Assembly (NCBI GenBank): GCA_021160885.1
Contig: JAGHBR010000492.1
Location: forward strand, 1-10,072
DNA from: Caldisericaceae bacterium
GTDB lineage: Bacteria; Calditrichota; Calditrichia; Calditrichales; Calditrichaceae
Reading direction: 5' to 3'
Length of the DNA stretch: 10,072 nucleotides
Part shown: one piece after another, positions 1 to 6,579 of the stretch
Layout of the letters: every line of letters begins with the position of its first letter
Position numbering within the stretch: the first letter of the stretch is position 1
The notes under the pieces: generated by a model
The model's database searches: none
What the model saw: only the letters and a program-made list of their open reading frames with translations
Told to the model about the DNA's origin: nothing
Made by a program: the position numbers and the translations under genes

Positions 1-1143
1 GCATTTGCTGATCGGGCTATTGAAGATACCACCAACTTTATCAGCCCGGATCAGCGAGCTAAATACAAAAAGGACTCCTTTAACTTTCTGGGGCGTCGCG
101 TAAAAGCCCGCCTGATGCCCAGAATCGGTGTCTCTTTTCCGGTAAGTAACAATCAAATGCTTTATTTTAACTATGGACATTTTTCCAAACGGCCCAGACC
201 GCAATTTGTTTACTCCGGCCTTTCGGCTGTCAGCGCCCGATCGGCTTACCAGACTTACGGAAATCCGGCGTTAAATCCGGAAACCAGCGTAAAATACGAA
301 TTGGGTCTGCGAAATCAATTCACTGAAAACGATGTTTTAAGCATTTCAGCCTATTACAAAGATATTTTTGATTACGTAAAAACCACACGCTTTCGTCTGC
401 CGGGGCGTGGCGGACAAACCGCTTACACCTACGTTAATTTAGATTACGCCCGGGCGCGAGGCATTGAAGTGGAATACAAAACACGGGTTGGGCAATATCT
501 TTACGGGAATGTGGCCGCCAGCTATTCCATCACTACCACCAAATCTTCCAACGCCTCTTCCATTTTACAGATTGATCGCAGTGCTACCGCAGAAGACGTG
601 CCCATCCGCGAATCGTACGCTGCCTGGGATCGACCCTGGCAAATTTCGGGCGATGTGAGCTTGCGTATCTCCAAAGATCAAAAACCTGAACTATTTGGAA
701 TAAGGCTTTTTAGCAATTGGAACCTGAGCCTGCACTTTTTTGCTCAGGCAGGTCGCCGTTACACGCCGGCTGTGTTTTCCGGCCAGTACCGCACAGACGG
801 ACGTCCTATTTACCTTACCCAATACGATGTTGAAGAAAAGACACGTTACAGCAAAATTGGCAGCAACTGGAAATGGGTTGATTTAAGCTTTAAAAAGTAT
901 TTTGATCTGTGGAATATTCATTACATTTTTTATTTCGAAATCCGCAATCTGTTCAATAATAAAAACGCCCAAATCATCAATCCGGTTACCGGCCGGGCAT
1001 ACGAATACGGCGATCCGGCGCCAATCGGCTGGAACGACCCGGTTTATCCAGACCGGCACTGGCCGCACGATCCATATCCTTTTGATCCGGCCCGTTATCG
1101 GGCGCCAAGACATATAATGCTTGGTATTTCATTGGAATTTTAA
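1..1143 (+). CDS. TonB-dependent outer-membrane receptor, C-terminal part (5' partial)
   Basis: The reading frame is open from the first base of the window, so the N-terminal signal, TonB box, plug and early barrel strands lie upstream. About 380 residues are visible. They have the alternating aromatic/polar pattern of outer-membrane beta strands, with the family-typical stretch YGNPALNPETSVKYELGLR (about residues 87-105 of the visible part) followed by FTENDVLSISAYYKDIFDYV. The protein ends in GISLEF with a terminal phenylalanine, the usual BAM-recognised last strand. Such receptors import siderophores, cobalamin, glycans or other ligands using TonB-ExbBD energy; the ligand cannot be read from this fragment. 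A Pro/Asp/aromatic-rich segment just before the last strand (DPVYPDRHWPHDPYPFDP) is probably a loop. The stop lies 16 bases before the porV-like start, suggesting one operon. Family assignment is firm; specificity is unknown. Confidence 0.9.
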   Translation, partial: AFADRAIEDTTNFISPDQRAKYKKDSFNFLGRRVKARLMPRIGVSFPVSNNQMLYFNYGHFSKRPRPQFVYSGLSAVSARSAYQTYGNPALNPETSVKYELGLRNQFTENDVLSISAYYKDIFDYVKTTRFRLPGRGGQTAYTYVNLDYARARGIEVEYKTRVGQYLYGNVAASYSITTTKSSNASSILQIDRSATAEDVPIRESYAAWDRPWQISGDVSLRISKDQKPELFGIRLFSNWNLSLHFFAQAGRRYTPAVFSGQYRTDGRPIYLTQYDVEEKTRYSKIGSNWKWVDLSFKKYFDLWNIHYIFYFEIRNLFNNKNAQIINPVTGRAYEYGDPAPIGWNDPVYPDRHWPHDPYPFDPARYRAPRHIMLGISLEF

Positions 1144-1163
1144 TGGAGCAAAAACAGAAATGA
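1143..1163 (+). CDS. possible 6-codon linking mini-ORF (MEQKQK)
   Basis: An ATG overlaps the receptor's TAA (TAATG) and opens a six-codon frame whose TGA overlaps the ATG of the following porV-like gene (ATGA). The arrangement could pass ribosomes from the receptor to the next gene by termination and reinitiation. It could equally be chance: the GGAG inside it (1145-1148) is also the likely Shine-Dalgarno of the downstream start. There is no evidence that the peptide is made. Confidence 0.2.
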   Translation: MEQKQK

Positions 1164-2173
1164 TCAGGTTAATGATGAACAAATTTTATTTTTTAACGGG
1201 AATTTTTTTAGGAATGCTCAGTTTTGCGCCTCTTTACGCTCAGTTGTTTCCGGACCTGGGCGGGCAACGTCGGGGGACTTCGACGGCTCAGTTTTTGAAA
1301 ATTGGCCAGGGTTCAAGGGCGCTGGGCATGGGCGAGTCTTTTGTGGCTATTGCCAACGATGCTGAAGCGCTGTACTGGAATCCGGCAGGTTTGAATAACT
1401 TTGAACAAAACTCGGCCATTTTCTCTCACACCCAATGGCTGGTGGAAGTGCAGTTGGAATTCGCCGGTTTTATTTACCATTTAAATCCCACCAACTCGTT
1501 AGGAGTAGCTGTTACTTACCTGCACACCGATGAAATGAAGGAGACCACTAAATTTCAACCGCTGGGCACAGGACGCTATTTTAGCTACAGCGATTTTTTA
1601 TTGAGTTTAACTTATGCCCGTCGCATGACCGATAAATTCAGCTTTGGTCTGTCTGCCAAATGGATGCAGGAAAACATTGCCGAATTGACCATGCAATCTT
1701 TGCTGTTCGATTTGGGCATTTATTACAATACCGGCTGGAAGACCACACGCTTTGGCGTAGTTATTTCTAATTTTGGCAATGAAATGGCGCCCAGCGGTAC
1801 GCTGCGCTATCGCAATCTGGAAAATGAAGAGGTGAAGGTAAATTCATTCCAGTCTTTCCCGCCTCCGATTGTTTTCCGCATTGGTCTAGCTGCCGATTTT
1901 ATTTCTAATGAAAGGCATTTACTTACCGGTTCAGTACAGCTCAATCACCCCAATGACAATAAGGAAAACCTTAACTTTGGCCTGGAATACGGCTGGCAAA
2001 AAATGGTTTTTCTTCGGGCAGGTTTAAAAACGGCCCAGGTAGAAGAAGACCTTTCTTTTGGGCTGGGCTTACAACACTCTTTTGCCGGGTTTACTTTTAA
2101 ACTGGATTATGCCTACACTAATTTTGGCCGGCTGGGTTACGTAAATCGTTTTACTGCAAAAATTGAATTTTGA
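1160..2173 (+). CDS. PorV/PorQ-like outer-membrane beta-barrel protein (UPF0164-type)
   Basis: The 337-residue product starts with a Sec signal peptide (basic and hydrophobic, likely cut after LYA, about residue 27). The family signature follows at about residues 45-78: FLKIGQGSRALGMGESF, then VAIANDAEALYWNPAGL. This is the N-terminal hallmark of PorV/PorQ and UPF0164 proteins, which fold as FadL-like outer-membrane barrels. The rest is amphipathic strands ending in VNRFTAKIEF with a terminal aromatic residue. PorV is a type IX secretion shuttle in Bacteroidota; in other FCB phyla the many paralogs are mostly uncharacterised, so a secretion role is only inference. I chose ATG 1160 because GGAG (1145-1148) precedes it and the signal peptide begins well there. 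ATG 1172 and 1175 are alternatives, and an upstream TTG at 1121 would add 13 unlikely residues overlapping the receptor. The next gene begins 11 bases downstream. Confidence 0.85.
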   Translation: MIRLMMNKFYFLTGIFLGMLSFAPLYAQLFPDLGGQRRGTSTAQFLKIGQGSRALGMGESFVAIANDAEALYWNPAGLNNFEQNSAIFSHTQWLVEVQLEFAGFIYHLNPTNSLGVAVTYLHTDEMKETTKFQPLGTGRYFSYSDFLLSLTYARRMTDKFSFGLSAKWMQENIAELTMQSLLFDLGIYYNTGWKTTRFGVVISNFGNEMAPSGTLRYRNLENEEVKVNSFQSFPPPIVFRIGLAADFISNERHLLTGSVQLNHPNDNKENLNFGLEYGWQKMVFLRAGLKTAQVEEDLSFGLGLQHSFAGFTFKLDYAYTNFGRLGYVNRFTAKIEF

Positions 2174-2184
2174 GGTGAAAAAAG

Positions 2185-3300
2185 ATGATAAAATTGAGCA
2201 AACTTTTTTTCCTGTGTTTTACAGTTTTCGCGCTATTTCAATGTAAACACGAAACACTTTCTTTGCCCAACATCCCGCCCGATGAGCCTAAAATTGTGGG
2301 GAATGAGTATATTCAGCTCAATACCAAATTCGACAAAGAAAGTGGCTACAATTTTAAAGCGCCGGGCGACATCTACATTGGCGCAGACAACTTTTTGTAC
2401 CTGGCCGATACCGGTAACGACCGCATCGTAATGATGGACTTAGGCGGTAGCATTATGGGCTACTCCAAACCTATTCCCCATCCTGAGGCCATTACGCAGA
2501 ACGACAGCCTGGCTTTGCTCATCGTCAATAAGACGAATCGAATTTACAAAATCGATCTGGTTAAGCATCAGCACCAAATTAATCAAGCAACGGTTGAAGT
2601 TGTGTTTGAGATGTCCTCTGAGCCTACCAGGCAGTTTACCGGCATTAGCGTACACAATGGCTTTGAATATTACGTAACAGTCGTTGATTCCACTGTTTCA
2701 CCTGTTCTAAGCCAGATCTACGATTTTTACGGCAATAATGTCTGGAAAGGCCCGCTGCCCCTGTACAGCAACGGTAGCGGTCTGTTTTCGGCTTTAATTC
2801 CCACCGGCATCACTTCTTTGCGGGAACAATACTTAGATATTTCTTCAAAAGAAAACACACTCGGCTTCATCTTCTGCCAGAGCGGCTCCTACCCGCCGGC
2901 CAATCTGTTTAATTATTACAAAGTTCAATACATCACCACCACGCTTTTTGAAGGCCAGGAGGTTCTTACGCCTAAAACCGATCTTTCCGGTACACCGGAA
3001 GAAAATTACCTCTATTATTTTAATAAATTTTACCTGCCGGAAGATGTGGCTCTGGATTATTCGGGCAATATTTTTGTAGTGGATGCCGGATCACCGGATG
3101 GCGAGCACCTGCCCGGTTTTTACCGCTTTGGTCCTACCGGCCAGCAGCAACAGGCGGTTGTTGGTTATGGCAGCGGCGATTACCAATTTAAAACACCAAA
3201 GGGTATTGCCGTGACGCGCAATTCGGATAATCAAACTGTTTACGTCTCTGACACGGGCAATAATCGGATTTTACAATTCAAATTGTCCAGGGATTTGTAA
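2185..3300 (+). CDS. lipoprotein with NHL-like beta-propeller repeats
   Basis: The 371-residue protein has a short basic and hydrophobic leader ending in FALFQC. Cys20 is a probable lipidation site, although Gln at -1 is not the classic lipobox residue. NHL-like blades are visible at about residues 59-86 (GDIYIGADNFLYLADTGNDR), 284-318 (PEDVALDYSGNIFVVDAGS) and 336-366 (TPKGIAV, then VYVSDTGNNRILQF). The central part is more divergent but is probably also propeller. NHL propellers usually bind proteins or ligands; no catalytic residues were recognised. The start has an excellent Shine-Dalgarno (GAGGTGA, 2172-2178) overlapping the stop of the porV-like gene, so the two are almost certainly co-transcribed and translationally linked. 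The product is inferred to sit in the outer membrane, perhaps as a partner of the receptor or barrel. Substrate and role are unknown. It is the last gene before a convergent gap. Confidence 0.8.
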   Translation: MIKLSKLFFLCFTVFALFQCKHETLSLPNIPPDEPKIVGNEYIQLNTKFDKESGYNFKAPGDIYIGADNFLYLADTGNDRIVMMDLGGSIMGYSKPIPHPEAITQNDSLALLIVNKTNRIYKIDLVKHQHQINQATVEVVFEMSSEPTRQFTGISVHNGFEYYVTVVDSTVSPVLSQIYDFYGNNVWKGPLPLYSNGSGLFSALIPTGITSLREQYLDISSKENTLGFIFCQSGSYPPANLFNYYKVQYITTTLFEGQEVLTPKTDLSGTPEENYLYYFNKFYLPEDVALDYSGNIFVVDAGSPDGEHLPGFYRFGPTGQQQQAVVGYGSGDYQFKTPKGIAVTRNSDNQTVYVSDTGNNRILQFKLSRDL

Positions 3301-3302
3301 AA

Positions 3303-3341
3303 AAGTTGAGGGTTGAAGAGTATAAGGGTTAAGGGTAAGGG
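3303..3341 (+). repeat. purine-rich dispersed intergenic repeat, copy 1
   Basis: This is a run of degenerate GGGTTRA/AAGGGT units. It shares the exact 14-mer AAGAGTATAAGGGT (3316-3329) with a second intergenic site at 8646-8659. A related reverse-complement copy lies at 9579-9620. All three are outside genes. Confidence 0.6.
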
Positions 3342-3367
3342 CTGTGCAGCTTTGGAGGGTATCGATT

Positions 3368-3399
3368 TAGTTAAATAGTTAAATAGTTGATTAGTTAAA
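3368..3399 (+). repeat. tandem 8-bp repeat (TAGTTAAA), four units
   Basis: Four head-to-tail 8-base units are at 3368-3375, 3376-3383, 3384-3391 and 3392-3399. Three are exact TAGTTAAA and the third is TAGTTGAT. The array lies in the convergent gap and encodes nothing. It is probably a slippage-generated simple repeat. Confidence 0.8.
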
Positions 3400-3468
3400 T
3401 GTTTGTAGCGATGAGTTCCGAGGGGACAGGTAAAAATTTTAGTAATAAGACTTTTTACTCCGTAAGCT

Positions 3469-5316
3469 TTACTTTTTCAACAACTTTTCAATTAAATCTT
3501 GCCGTTTGAAACGGCTTAATTGTTTTTTAATCCAGCCCCGGTTTTCCTTTTTATACCAGAAAAAGAATCGATTTTGATCGGTCTTTTCTTCAATGGTATG
3601 GGCCGTGTAAACCTTTTGCAAAGTGTAAGGATGGTAGCCGGAGTAATAAATCACTGTAGCCACCGTCATGGGCGTGGGCGTAAAATCCTGCACCTGCTCC
3701 AGATGAAAACCCAATTCCTTGGTAATGGCCGCCAGTTCGGCCATGTCTTCTAACGTGCTGCCGGGATGACTGGAAATAAAGTAAGGAATGAGCTGTTGTT
3801 TTAACCCGTTTTTGCGATTGATTTCATCGAATTTTTTCTTAAATCGGTAAAACAACTTAAACGATGGCTTGCGCATGATGCGCAGAACGTGGTCGGAAGT
3901 ATGTTCCGGCGCTACTTTAAGACGACCTGAAACATGATGCAAGACGATCTGTTCCAGGTAAGCAGACAGGCCAAATTTTTCATCCCTCTCTTTCTGATCG
4001 GTAATCAGTAAATCGTAACGGATGCCGCTGCTAACAAAAGCTTTTTTAACTCCAGGAATTTTAGAAACTTCTTGATAGATTTCAATCATCGGGCGGTGAT
4101 CGATATTTAGATTAAAACAGATTGAAGGGAAAATGCAGGAAGCCCGTTTACACTGTTTGCAGATCTCAAGATCAGTGCCTTGCATTTTGTACATGTTGGC
4201 CGAAGGACCGCCAATGTCACTGATGTAACCTTTAAAATCGGGCATTTGTGTAATGGCCTGTGCTTCTTTGAGAATGGACTCTTTGGAACGACTGGCGATG
4301 AACTTGCCCTGGTGTGCTGAAATCGTACAAAAGCTACAACCTCCAAAGCATCCGCGATGCATGTTGATGGAGTGCCTGATCATTTCATAAGCAGGAATAG
4401 GCCCACGCTTTTTGTAGCGGGGATGTGGCAAACGGGTGTAAGGCAAATCGTAGATGTAATCGATTTCTTTTTCGCTCATCACCGGGAAAGGCGGATTTAC
4501 GACCACTTTTTTATCGCCTGTTTTTTGAACCAGAATTGTCGCCGGCTCAAGCGCATTGGATTCTTTTTCAATGAATTTAAAATTACGTGCAAAGGCTTTT
4601 TTGTCTTTTACACATGTTTCAAAAGAAGCAAGTTCCAGAGTAGTCCATTTTTTTACTTTTGTTAAAGGCTGAGTTGCATTTAACACGAAGGCGGTTTGGC
4701 GAAGAGTTTTTAAAGAACGAAAGGGGACACCCTTTTTAAGCAAACGGAGTAATTCACGCAACGGTTGTTCACCCATACCGTAAATTAATAAATCGGCCTC
4801 GGAATCGATTAAAATCGATTGCCTCAGCCGGTACTGCCAGTAGTCGTAGTGCACCAGCCGCCTCAGCGAAGCTTCTACCCCACCGATGACAACCGGCACA
4901 TCGGGGAACAGATCTTTAAGGATTTTGCTGTAGACAATGGTCGGGTAATCTGGACGAAAGCCCCGCACACCACCAGGCGTGTAGGCATCATTGTGGCGCA
5001 ACCGTTTCCGCACCGTGTAATGGTTGACCATTGAATCCATAACACCGGCTGTTACGGCAAAAAAGAGTCGTGGACGACCAAATTTTTTAAAATCGCGCAG
5101 ATCATCGCGCCAGTTAGGTTGCGGCACAATAGCCACCCGCAGCCCCTCTGCCTCAATAATACGCCCGATGACCGCCGTACCAAAAGCCGGATGATCCACA
5201 TAGGCATCCCCGGAAAAAAGCACCACGTCCAGTTCATTCCAGCCGCGCAATTGAGCCTCTTTAACCGTGGTCGGTAGCCAGTCGGTGATTTTGTATTGCG
5301 TTTCTTTCGACTTCAT
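3469..5316 (-). CDS. ygiQ: YgiQ-family radical SAM protein (UPF0313)
   Basis: The 615-residue protein matches the YgiQ family throughout. The N-terminal domain carries FSGDAYVDHPAFG (about 34-46), FFAVTAGVMDSMVN (85-98), RLRHNDAYTPGG (105-116) and GGVEASLRRLVHYDYW (145-160). The radical SAM cluster motif is HRGCFGGCSFC, with Cys323, Cys327 and Cys330 as expected ligands of the [4Fe-4S] cluster that cleaves S-adenosylmethionine. A second cysteine set (386, 389, 394, 400; ending PSICFNLN) is also family-typical and may bind another metal centre. APEHTSDHVLRIMRKP and the later DFTPTPMTVATVIYYSG follow the family pattern. The protein is shorter than E. coli YgiQ (about 740 residues), lacking most of the C-terminal tail. 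The reaction catalysed is not established. Its own Shine-Dalgarno is weak; see the mini-ORF at 5313-5330 and the promoter upstream. Confidence 0.93.
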   Translation of the reverse strand: MKSKETQYKITDWLPTTVKEAQLRGWNELDVVLFSGDAYVDHPAFGTAVIGRIIEAEGLRVAIVPQPNWRDDLRDFKKFGRPRLFFAVTAGVMDSMVNHYTVRKRLRHNDAYTPGGVRGFRPDYPTIVYSKILKDLFPDVPVVIGGVEASLRRLVHYDYWQYRLRQSILIDSEADLLIYGMGEQPLRELLRLLKKGVPFRSLKTLRQTAFVLNATQPLTKVKKWTTLELASFETCVKDKKAFARNFKFIEKESNALEPATILVQKTGDKKVVVNPPFPVMSEKEIDYIYDLPYTRLPHPRYKKRGPIPAYEMIRHSINMHRGCFGGCSFCTISAHQGKFIASRSKESILKEAQAITQMPDFKGYISDIGGPSANMYKMQGTDLEICKQCKRASCIFPSICFNLNIDHRPMIEIYQEVSKIPGVKKAFVSSGIRYDLLITDQKERDEKFGLSAYLEQIVLHHVSGRLKVAPEHTSDHVLRIMRKPSFKLFYRFKKKFDEINRKNGLKQQLIPYFISSHPGSTLEDMAELAAITKELGFHLEQVQDFTPTPMTVATVIYYSGYHPYTLQKVYTAHTIEEKTDQNRFFFWYKKENRGWIKKQLSRFKRQDLIEKLLKK

Positions 5317-5330
5317 CGCTGATTTTCCAT
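5313..5330 (-). CDS. possible 5-codon leader mini-ORF before ygiQ (MENQR)
   Basis: On the minus strand a good Shine-Dalgarno (AAGGAAG, 5338-5344) sits 7 bases before an ATG at 5330. That frame reads five codons and its TGA overlaps the ygiQ ATG (ATGA). The same Shine-Dalgarno is about 21 bases from the ygiQ start, too far to serve it directly, so coupled reinitiation is plausible. Expression is unproven. The alternative is that ygiQ simply uses the weak GGA at about 5325-5327. Confidence 0.3.
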   Translation of the reverse strand: MENQR

Positions 5331-5361
5331 TAAAATACTTCCTTAACTACAAAGCTTTGCA

Positions 5362-5377
5362 AATCATTAAAATGATT
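5362..5377. promoter_or_regulatory. 16-bp inverted repeat, possible operator in the ygiQ leader
   Basis: AATCATT (5362-5368) and AATGATT (5371-5377) form an inverted repeat with a 2-base centre. It lies just downstream of the putative ygiQ -10 region, where a repressor could block transcription. A second perfect palindrome, CAAAGCTTTG, is at 5350-5359. AT-rich palindromes arise easily by chance, so the regulatory role is speculative. Confidence 0.3.
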
Positions 5378-5382
5378 AAACT

Positions 5383-5410
5383 CATTTACAATCCACAAGA
5401 TTCCTGTCAA
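5383..5410 (-). promoter_or_regulatory. candidate sigma70-type promoter for ygiQ
   Basis: On the minus strand a perfect -35 hexamer TTGACA (5405-5410) is followed, after 16 bases, by a weak -10-like TAAATG (5383-5388; TGTAAAT overlaps it). It starts 13 bases beyond the methyltransferase stop and about 67 bases before the ygiQ ATG. The -35 is convincing and the -10 is poor. Confidence 0.4.
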
Positions 5411-5423
5411 TAACAACACTTTC

Positions 5424-6161
5424 TTACTTAGAACAAATAAAATAAATCTCAAAATTCAAACTCAGCGGAAGGAAAGGCAGAGGGCTGCCGTAAGTCTTTT
5501 CAATATTAAAATATTGTTCCACAGTCTTTCTAAATTTTCTGTAGTCAAAGCCTATGTGACGAATAATATAAGGTAAGTCATCGAACAAAACCTGCGGGCG
5601 ATTTCTTGGGGGACGACCAAAAATTGCTTTTAAGATGTTAAGTGGTCTGGCGTCTACCTCGCCGTAACGACGCGTCAGGCGAAAACTGCCCTTTAAAAGC
5701 GCTGGCAGAAACAGTTCATTAGGCACGCCCAGAATCAGACGGCCACCTGTCTTCAACAACTTCTTTTGAACAGTTAGAGACTGTTCCAGCGGGCCATCCG
5801 GCAGATGTTCAAACACTTCCAGGCAAAAGATGAAATCGAAAATATCGTTTTCAATCGTTTGAAGATTGCCGACCACTTTAATGTTGTGAAATCCCTGCGT
5901 ATTTTGCAGCGCCTGCTTCCTCAGCATTGGCGCTGGCTCGTAACAAACCAACTGACTTTGCGGAAAGCGCGAACTAATTTGTTTGCAGAGTTCCCCGTTG
6001 CCTGCGCCAAAATCAAGGATTTTGCCAGAAAAATCTACTGGCAATTCTCTTAAAGCGTGCAAACTATGCGCTAAACGCAGCTTTTGCAAGTTTCTTTTAA
6101 CGGGATTGTGGTCCTGAGTCGTTAGTTTTGCGTAATCAACATAGGCGTAATCTCTGGGCAT
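5424..6161 (-). CDS. class I SAM-dependent methyltransferase, substrate unknown
   Basis: The 245-residue protein has a Rossmann-type methyltransferase core. Motif I KILDFGAGNGEL (about residues 47-58) is the glycine-rich S-adenosylmethionine loop. Glu75 at the end of strand beta-2 (VCYEPAP, 72-78) would bind the ribose hydroxyls. FDFIFCLEVFEHLPDG (108-123) is the motif around strand beta-4, typical of Methyltransf_11/23-like enzymes, and KLLKTGGRLILGVPNE (134-149) is the following helix-strand unit. The C-terminal 90 residues, which would shape the substrate pocket, match nothing I recognise. No signal peptide or membrane segment is seen, so it is cytoplasmic. The ATG at 6161 has AAAGG about 10 bases upstream. 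It is followed 107 bases later by ygiQ, which seems to have its own promoter, and is separated from hslU by 418 bases. No pathway can be inferred from its neighbours. Confidence 0.8.
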   Translation of the reverse strand: MPRDYAYVDYAKLTTQDHNPVKRNLQKLRLAHSLHALRELPVDFSGKILDFGAGNGELCKQISSRFPQSQLVCYEPAPMLRKQALQNTQGFHNIKVVGNLQTIENDIFDFIFCLEVFEHLPDGPLEQSLTVQKKLLKTGGRLILGVPNELFLPALLKGSFRLTRRYGEVDARPLNILKAIFGRPPRNRPQVLFDDLPYIIRHIGFDYRKFRKTVEQYFNIEKTYGSPLPFLPLSLNFEIYFICSK

Positions 6162-6579
6162 TAAAACAGGCCTTTAGTAATTGCACCAGTTTCATTTATT
6201 ATGGCAGAGCACATCGTTGAGACAGTGCATCTATTTAAAGCAAAAGTCACGCTCCAAAGGAAAACTTGGAAACAGTCTAGAGCCATTGACCTACTCTTTT
6301 TTAAAAGCAAAGTAACAAAGCCAATTCATTAATGGAAACCTTTGAAAAAAGGGGGGGACTCTCCAAACCTGTCATTCCGCACTTGACGCGGAATCTAATA
6401 ATTACAACAACTTAGAGATTCCCGCCTGCGCGGGAATGACATTCTTAGTGATTTTTTCAAAGGTTTCTAACGATGAACAGAGTTTTTATTTTCTTCAAAG
6501 GCAAAGCCTGCCCTGCCCTCACGGTGCGGCAAGCATTATCTGTATTTAAACGTTTACGTGCTTACACTTCTAACATTAT
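6162..6579. other. intergenic region between hslU and the methyltransferase gene
   Basis: This 418-base gap contains the 133-base foldback element (6335-6467) and otherwise AT-rich sequence. On the minus strand CATAAT (6198-6203), about 37 bases before the methyltransferase ATG, resembles a -10 box but has no convincing -35. Downstream of hslU the palindrome TAAACGTTTA (6547-6556) lacks the features of an intrinsic terminator. No credible gene was found: a plus-strand frame starting at 6473 mainly runs antisense through hslU. Confidence 0.6.
6335..6467. mobile_element. 133-bp foldback (MITE-like) element with dRS3-like core
   Basis: Perfect 16-base terminal inverted repeats bound the element: GAAACCTTTGAAAAAA (6335-6350) and its complement (6452-6467). 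Inside, a second inverted pair GTCATTCC (6371-6378) and GGAATGAC (6433-6440) encloses two smaller hairpins. These are ATTCCGC/GCGGAAT (6374-6380, 6388-6394) and ATTCCCGC/GCGGGAAT (6418-6425, 6430-6437). The right one fits the neisserial dRS3 pattern ATTCCC-N8-GGGAAT. The left side has a run of seven G (6351-6357). No ORF is present and no target-site duplication is evident at the edges. It is probably a non-autonomous mobile element or a composite intergenic repeat. It might also insulate hslVU from the downstream genes by forming a strong RNA stem. Confidence 0.65.

Larger units (their letters stand above)
3301..3468. other. convergent intergenic gap
   Basis: This 168-base gap separates two convergently transcribed units. 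It holds a purine-rich dispersed repeat (3303-3341) and a short tandem array (3368-3399). No GC-rich hairpin with a T-tract was found for either direction. A weak AT-rich stem (AGTAA 3441-3445 with TTACT 3455-3459) beside AAAATTTT (3434-3440 region) could at most be a poor terminator for ygiQ. Confidence 0.6.

Noticed and set aside
1121..1159. TTG start giving the porV-like protein 13 extra residues
   Set aside because: It overlaps the receptor gene and would put WNFNGAKTE before the signal peptide; ATG 1160 with GGAG upstream fits better.
3441..3459. Weak AGTAA/TTACT stem as terminator for ygiQ
   Set aside because: AT-rich five-pair stem with mismatches; stability too low for a confident intrinsic terminator.
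4357..4665. Plus-strand frame of 102 codons inside ygiQ
   Set aside because: It is antisense to the strongly conserved radical SAM gene and rich in Phe/Cys from reverse-complement Lys codons; not a gene.
6330..6472. Target-site duplication flanking the foldback element
   Set aside because: Bases next to the terminal repeats (ATTAATG on the left, TAACGATG on the right) do not form a convincing direct repeat.
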